Translations under genes and position numbers: made by a program
Shown: positions 59,654-64,000 of the stretch, piece by piece
Layout: each line of letters begins with the position of its first letter
How positions within the stretch are numbered: position 1 is the first letter of the stretch
The notes under the pieces: model-generated
What the model was told of the DNA's origin: nothing
Databases searched by the model: none
Seen by the model: the letters and a program-made list of their open reading frames with translations, nothing else
NCBI GenBank assembly: GCA_016288215.1
Contig: JAEEYQ010000005.1
Location: 62,001 to 126,000 of the forward strand
Length of the DNA: 64,000 nt
Origin: Lentisphaeria bacterium
GTDB taxonomy: Bacteria; Verrucomicrobiota; Lentisphaeria; Oligosphaerales; Oligosphaeraceae
Direction of reading: 5' to 3'

Positions 59654-60955
59654 TCACAGCAGCTTAGATGCGGTTTCCGCCAGTTCGCTGCGTTCGCCGC
59701 GGATCAAGGTGATGTGGGCGGAGAGGGGATTGGGCAGAAAACTGTCCACAAGCCGGGTCAGACCGTTGGAAAGGGAGTCCACATAGGGATTGTCGATTTG
59801 GGCGGGGTCTCCGGTCAGCACGATTTTGCTTCCGGAGCCGACGCGGGTGATGACGGTCTTGACTTCCAGCGGGGTCAGGTTCTGCGCTTCGTCAATGATG
59901 ATGAACTGGTTAGGGATGCTGCGGCCACGGATGTAGGTCAGGGGCTCGATGCTGATTTCCGCGCAGTCCATGACATCGTTGGGCAGGGTGCGGGTTGGGC
60001 TGAGGCGGTCCTGCGAGCGGATGAACTCAAGGGCGTCGAAGACCGGCTGCATCCATGGCCGCATCTTTTCGCCCAAGTCTCCCGGAAGATAGCCCAAATC
60101 GCGGCTGACAGGCATGGTGGGGCGGAAGACCAGCAGACGCTGATAGCGGCTTTCGCCGAAAATCTGATGAAGGCCGGCGGCGATGGCCAGCAGAGTCTTG
60201 CCGGTTCCGGCCTTGCCGGCCAGCGTGACCAGTTTGATGGACTCGTCCAGCAGGGCGTCCAATGAGAAGCTCTGCTCCGCGTTGAGGCTGCGGATGCCGC
60301 AGCAGCTCCGTCGGATGTCCTGCAGGGGCCACAGGCCGTCCTTTTCGTTGTAGTAGCGGGCCAGACAGGCGTTCTTCGGGTTGCCTTGTTCGCGGGCGAA
60401 GACGTATTCGTTAGGCTGCAGCTCCAGCTGAAGTTCAGTCAGGGGGTGGCCGCTTTTGAGGAATTCGATCTGAGGGGAGGAGAACTCCATGGCATGCCAG
60501 CCGCGGAGGGTGTCCGTGTCACGCACGGTGGCCTGAATGTAGTCCTTCGCGGGCAGGCCGTAGGCGTCGGCTTTCAGGCGGAGGTTCACGTTTTTGGTGA
60601 TGATGACGGGTGGGCTGTCCGGATGGCTGGCGGCCAGGGCGCGACCGATGCGCAGGATGGCGGCGGCACCGCTGGTCTCCCCTTGGGGGCGCGGGTCGTC
60701 AGGGACCAAAATGCGCAGGCGGGTGCCACGGCCGAGCAGGACGCCGTCCCGCAGGGAGCCGCTGGCGCGCATGGCGTCGATGGAGGCGGCCATTTGGCGG
60801 GCGTTGCGGCCGGTTTCGCTGTTGTCATGTTTGAAGCGGTCGATTTCCTCAATCACCTCCAAGGGGATGAGCACCTCGCAGTCTGGAAAATGGTCGAGGG
60901 CGTTGGGGTCGAAGAGGAAGACGTTGGAGTCGATGAGAACTTGCATGGAGACCAT
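59654..60955 (-). CDS. PIN-PhoH fusion protein (YlaK-like)
   Basis: A 433-residue cytosolic protein. N-terminal PIN nuclease domain, about 4-140, with LIDSNVFLFDPN (metal Asp) and other acids (EIDRFK). C-terminal PhoH ATPase, about 230-433: Walker A AGKAGTGKT, DVMDCAEI, Walker B FIIIDEAQN and a GDPAQID motif. The pair is thought to unwind and cut RNA. The start could be three codons later. It is 27 bases after the TldE gene in the same direction. Confidence 0.88.
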   Translation of the reverse strand: MVSMQVLIDSNVFLFDPNALDHFPDCEVLIPLEVIEEIDRFKHDNSETGRNARQMAASIDAMRASGSLRDGVLLGRGTRLRILVPDDPRPQGETSGAAAILRIGRALAASHPDSPPVIITKNVNLRLKADAYGLPAKDYIQATVRDTDTLRGWHAMEFSSPQIEFLKSGHPLTELQLELQPNEYVFAREQGNPKNACLARYYNEKDGLWPLQDIRRSCCGIRSLNAEQSFSLDALLDESIKLVTLAGKAGTGKTLLAIAAGLHQIFGESRYQRLLVFRPTMPVSRDLGYLPGDLGEKMRPWMQPVFDALEFIRSQDRLSPTRTLPNDVMDCAEISIEPLTYIRGRSIPNQFIIIDEAQNLTPLEVKTVITRVGSGSKIVLTGDPAQIDNPYVDSLSNGLTRLVDSFLPNPLSAHITLIRGERSELAETASKLL

Positions 60956-60982
60956 GGAAAGGGCGTCACAAGGTGTTGTCGC

Positions 60983-62305
60983 CTATGCGTTTCTGGAGAC
61001 GATGTTGACGCCGGAGAGGATGGCGTAGGGCTGGCGGGTCTGGGGATCCACGTCCGAACTGAAGCGGATGTCCCCTTTGAGCAGCTCAAGGATGTTGCCG
61101 GCGGCCATGGCGTTCTTGAGACGGCCGACGACTTCGCCCTTTTCGATGACATAGCCAAGGGCGATGTTGCAGGAGAAGTCCCCATTGCCCAGATTGCCTT
61201 GGCCGAAGCCGAGCAGCTGGCGGATGTAGATGCCCTTGTCAATGCTGCGCAGCATGGCCCTGGAGTCCGTGTCACCTGGCTTCACGAGCATGGTGTGGGG
61301 GGCGCAGCCGTCGTGTCCCGTGGGGGCTTGGCTGGCCATGTGGGCGGTATCCCAGTCATACAGAAAATGTTGCAGGACACCGTTTTCCACCAGATTGCGG
61401 CGGATGGTGGGGATGCCGGCGCCGTCATAGCCGGAGGACTCGCCGCGGAAATCCGTGTGGGGATCGTCCACGATGGTGAGATTGGAGGCGAAGCAGGCCT
61501 TGCCGAGCTGGTCGCCCAAAGGAGAGGTGCCTTTGAAGACGGAGCGTCCGCTGATGCCCATGGAGATGGGGCGGAGGAAGGAGCCGAGCCAGGCGGGGGG
61601 AATGTAGACGGGGTAGGCGCCGTCGGCGATGGTGGCGGTGCGGGAGCCGTATTCCAGATCGAAGGCCATTTCCTGCTTCAGATAGTCCAAATCATAGAGG
61701 TCGTTCAGCTGGATGCCGCTGCGCCAGGCGCCGGAGAAGAGCATGTCCGTGCCGGCGGTCCGCTGAAAGCCCGCGCTGATGCTCCAGCCGCCGGAATGAG
61801 TTTCGCCCACGAAGCCGCCGGAAGTCATCAGCAGGGACTGGCTTTCATGGACTTTGGCGCCGGCCTCGATGTCCAGGCCGTCCTCCTTGCTCTTGAGGAA
61901 ATCCACAAGTTCCTGGCAGTCAGCAAGTTGCTTTTCCTGCGAGAGATTTTTGACCGAAGGGGAGTACAATTTTGGGGAGGCATAGGAGTCAGCGGGGGCG
62001 GGATATTCTGTAAAATGCGACACCGCACCGAATTGCGTCAATGCCAAGGCACGTTCCACCATGTTTTCGAGCATATCGGGCATGTTGCCGCTGGCGGCGC
62101 CGGAGCGGCCGTCTTTGACCACATGGATGGAATAGCCCATGCCGTCTGAGCCATCGGCGTTTTTCAGGCGTCCGGCCTGAAAGCCGATGGATTGGGACTC
62201 TCCCTGATGGGCGGTGATGCGCATGGCGGAGGCGCCGTTGGCCTTGCCCAGTTCCAATGCGCGCTCCATGGGGCCGCGCAGGTGTTCCAAAGCGTTTGCT
62301 TGCAT
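60983..62305 (-). CDS. pmbA: TldE/PmbA-family protease subunit
   Basis: A 440-residue cytosolic partner of TldD. It keeps the PmbA fold (SIGFQAGRLKNADGSDGMGY, SGRSVFKGTSPLGDQLG, GYVIEKGEVVGRLKNAM) but lacks the HExxxH zinc motif, as expected for the non-catalytic subunit. With TldD it degrades short unfolded peptides and is linked to microcin maturation and antitoxin turnover. It follows the tldD gene by about 96 bases. Confidence 0.88.
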   Translation of the reverse strand: MQANALEHLRGPMERALELGKANGASAMRITAHQGESQSIGFQAGRLKNADGSDGMGYSIHVVKDGRSGAASGNMPDMLENMVERALALTQFGAVSHFTEYPAPADSYASPKLYSPSVKNLSQEKQLADCQELVDFLKSKEDGLDIEAGAKVHESQSLLMTSGGFVGETHSGGWSISAGFQRTAGTDMLFSGAWRSGIQLNDLYDLDYLKQEMAFDLEYGSRTATIADGAYPVYIPPAWLGSFLRPISMGISGRSVFKGTSPLGDQLGKACFASNLTIVDDPHTDFRGESSGYDGAGIPTIRRNLVENGVLQHFLYDWDTAHMASQAPTGHDGCAPHTMLVKPGDTDSRAMLRSIDKGIYIRQLLGFGQGNLGNGDFSCNIALGYVIEKGEVVGRLKNAMAAGNILELLKGDIRFSSDVDPQTRQPYAILSGVNIVSRNA

Positions 62306-62401
62306 ATCCCGTTTCCTTGCTGCTTCAACCGCCAGTAAAGGGGCTGATTTTGTAAATTATTGTATTGGAAGATGTTATGACTTTTTTGTGATGAACTTGC
62401 C

Positions 62402-63772
62402 TTAGGCCTCCCCGCCCACAACCACGTTGCGAATGCGGATGTGGGGACTGCCGTGGGTGACGGGCAGGGGGAACTGGCCGTTTTTGCCGCAGCCGCCGGC
62501 AGTCTCGTGGATGCACAGGTCGTTGGCGATGCCGTCGATGGAGTAGAGGGTCTCGAACACATTGCCCGTGACAACGATGTCCCGCAGCAGTTCGCAGATT
62601 TGGCCGTTGCGAATGCGGTAGCCGTAGGCGGCGGAGAAGGTGAACATCTCCATCATGGTTTGGCCGCCGAAGGCCGAGACGGCGTAGATGCCGTCGTCCA
62701 CTCCCGCGAACAAATCCTCTTTGGAGAGGGGACCCGCGTCAATGTAGGTGTTGGTCATGCGGACGATGGGCGGATAGCCTGCGCTGATGGCCCGCGCGTT
62801 TCCCGTGGGGGCCTCGCCCATCTTGCCTGCGGTCTCCAGCGAGTGGAGATGGCCGGCGAGAACACCGTCGCGGATGAGCTCCGTGCGGCGGGTGGGGGTG
62901 CCTTCGTCGTCCACGGCATGGGTTCCGATGAGGCTGCCCAGGCTGCCGTCGTCGATGATGTTCAGTTCGGGGGCGCCCATTTGGCGGCCGATTTTCATCA
63001 AGTCCCGCATTTTGGGGTTCTCATAGAGGAAATCCGCCTCGCTCAGGTGGCCGAAGGCCTCGTGGGCGAAGACGCCCGCGAAGGCGGGATCCAAAATGAC
63101 GGTTTGACGGCCGCCGGGGCATTTGGGGGCGTTGAGCAGATCGACGGCGCGGCGAGCCACGTCCGCGGCCATTTGTTCATGATTGAGCACCACGTCATAG
63201 TCAGTGGCGGACGAGAGACTCTCAAAGGCTTGCTGGATGCGGGAGCCGTCTTTGGCGAAGGCTTGGAGGAACAGGGTCACGCGGGGCCGCTCCTCCATGA
63301 AATAGCTGCCCCGCGTCGAGGCAAAATAGACTTTGCGGAACGTGTCTGTGTAGCGGATGGCGGAGGATTCGACGCCTTCTGTGGAATGGAGCAGAATGTC
63401 GTTGTAGGCGGTGAGCTGTTTGACCTTCTCCTCCATGGAAACGCCCCGGAAATCCCGCTTTAATGTTGCTGTAAACACTTGATCATCAGGGAGTTCAGCT
63501 TCCGCTAGACAGGTCTTCTCATGGCCGACCAAAGCGGCGTTGCGGCAGGCTTGGTGGACCTTCTCCGGCAGGTCGTCCAGAGAGTCGAAGCTGCTGGTGC
63601 TCCAGCCCCCGTTCTTGCAGGCGCGGACAAGGCCCCCGCAGGAACAGCCGGTGGACGCCTGCTCCAGTTCCTTGCCGCGGTAGGAGAAGCCAGAGCCGTC
63701 CGACTCCTCAAAACGCACTTCCGCATAATCCGCATCGCAATTCTTCAATGCATCCAATAAGCGCTCTTTCAT
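62402..63772 (-). CDS. tldD: TldD-family metalloprotease
   Basis: A 456-residue catalytic subunit of the TldD/TldE protease. It has HEAFGHLSE, the HExxxH zinc site, a conserved TRRTELIRDGVLAG segment and a Cys (CGKNGQFPLPVTHGS) near the end that completes the site. It starts the tldD-tldE-PIN-PhoH run. Confidence 0.9.
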   Translation of the reverse strand: MKERLLDALKNCDADYAEVRFEESDGSGFSYRGKELEQASTGCSCGGLVRACKNGGWSTSSFDSLDDLPEKVHQACRNAALVGHEKTCLAEAELPDDQVFTATLKRDFRGVSMEEKVKQLTAYNDILLHSTEGVESSAIRYTDTFRKVYFASTRGSYFMEERPRVTLFLQAFAKDGSRIQQAFESLSSATDYDVVLNHEQMAADVARRAVDLLNAPKCPGGRQTVILDPAFAGVFAHEAFGHLSEADFLYENPKMRDLMKIGRQMGAPELNIIDDGSLGSLIGTHAVDDEGTPTRRTELIRDGVLAGHLHSLETAGKMGEAPTGNARAISAGYPPIVRMTNTYIDAGPLSKEDLFAGVDDGIYAVSAFGGQTMMEMFTFSAAYGYRIRNGQICELLRDIVVTGNVFETLYSIDGIANDLCIHETAGGCGKNGQFPLPVTHGSPHIRIRNVVVGGEA

Positions 63773-63825
63773 GGGGTCTCCTGGTTATGGAGGGGTGTCT
63801 TTTGGGGAATGGCGCCGCAGATAAA

Positions 63826-63870
63826 CAAAAACGTCCGCTTTCCTTGTCATGTTGACAGAAAAGCGGACGG
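63826..63870 (-). terminator. Rho-independent terminator of the right-edge gene
   Basis: CGTCCGCTTT pairs with AAAGCGGACG around CCTTGTCATGTTGACAG, and the A-run at 63826-63831 gives a U-run on the minus strand. It lies 70 bases beyond the stop of the partial gene ending at 63940. Confidence 0.85.
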
Positions 63871-63939
63871 ATTATTCCGTGAAGCCCAAATCCAAAGGGC
63901 GGGACGCCGTGGCGGCCCGTCCCCTTTGCCGAAGCGGAA

Positions 63940-64000
63940 TCACTTGCCGGCCGCGCAGGCCGCCTGAACCTTCTTCGGATATTTCAACAGGGCGCGCAGC
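63940..64000 (-). CDS. Partial protein, C-terminus only
   Basis: The minus strand reads LRALLKYPKKVQAACAAGK then TGA (63940-63942); the rest lies beyond the window. Too short to identify. It is followed by the terminator at 63826-63870. Confidence 0.6.
   Translation of the reverse strand, partial: LRALLKYPKKVQAACAAGK

Noticed and set aside
60386-62149. Long plus-strand open frame of 587 codons antisense to the PIN-PhoH and pmbA genes
   Set aside because: Its protein is Gly/Ala/Val/Asp-rich with no motif; it is the mirror of GC-rich codons of the real minus-strand genes, which have full domain signatures.
1-64000. tRNA, rRNA, CRISPR arrays, transposases and phage genes
   Set aside because: I looked for TPsiC-like arms, regularly spaced repeats and integrase or transposase motifs and found none that hold up; all hits of the GTTCAA type lie inside genes.

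Overview
The window looks like chromosomal DNA of a gut or sediment bacterium of the Planctomycetes-Verrucomicrobia-Lentisphaerae group, most likely Lentisphaerota (Victivallales-like). Reasons: a pilin-like secreted protein with the KKAFTLIEL start that is abundant in that group, many short lipoproteins, a PilM/N/O/P-like operon, and a heavy load of secreted glycan-degrading enzymes. The placement is inference; no rRNA or ribosomal protein gene is present. I saw no tRNA, rRNA, CRISPR array, transposase gene or phage gene.

Left part (1-18 kb): two lipoprotein genes, a sialidase-like lipoprotein (2357-4051), an alpha-galactosidase plus enolase-superfamily dehydratase pair (4543-7979), a pilin-like protein with a decayed paralogue tail beside it (8280-9077), a small lipoprotein, two tandem SGNH hydrolases (9973-12915), then an ArgA-like acetyltransferase, an L,D-transpeptidase, a class III aminotransferase and an N-acylglucosamine 2-epimerase. 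Two dispersed non-coding repeat families lie in the long gaps: element A (1897-2182 and 53417-53700, about 285 bp, with inverted termini) and element B (4172-4438 and 9256-9421, hairpin-rich).

Middle (17.8-28.3 kb, plus strand): a tandem ACT protein and TsaC, then a compact run of six genes: an FHA/zinc-knuckle/GTPase protein, a GAP1-N2-like GTPase-associated protein, a 1023-residue single-pass membrane protein, and PilM-PilN (fused), PilO-like and PilP-like proteins. This is the best candidate for an unusual system: a phosphopeptide-sensing GTPase module joined to the inner-membrane platform of a type IV pilus/type II secretion machine.

28.4-41 kb (minus strand): an exopolysaccharide operon (initiating sugar transferase, left-handed beta-helix protein, nucleotidyltransferase-like protein, Wzz-like protein with a dead kinase-like tail, Wza-like lipoprotein, Wzy/ligase-like protein, phosphodiesterase-like protein) bracketed by a phosphorylation switch: Hpt and a response regulator-PP2C-HATPase fusion at one end and a STAS antagonist at the other.

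41-49 kb (minus): a secreted glycoside-hydrolase-like protein, an acetyl-esterase-like protein, a membrane protein and an amino-acid ABC transporter. 49-51 kb (plus): DksA/TraR-like protein, LspA and MiaA (with an odd P-loop). 51-64 kb (minus): PBP1C, Nudix hydrolase, Pal, a remarkable protein with eight tandem zinc ribbons and a degenerate SGNH domain, a His-rich mini-lipoprotein, a sugar isomerase/dehydrogenase pair, a PIN-PhoH protein, and the TldE/TldD protease pair.
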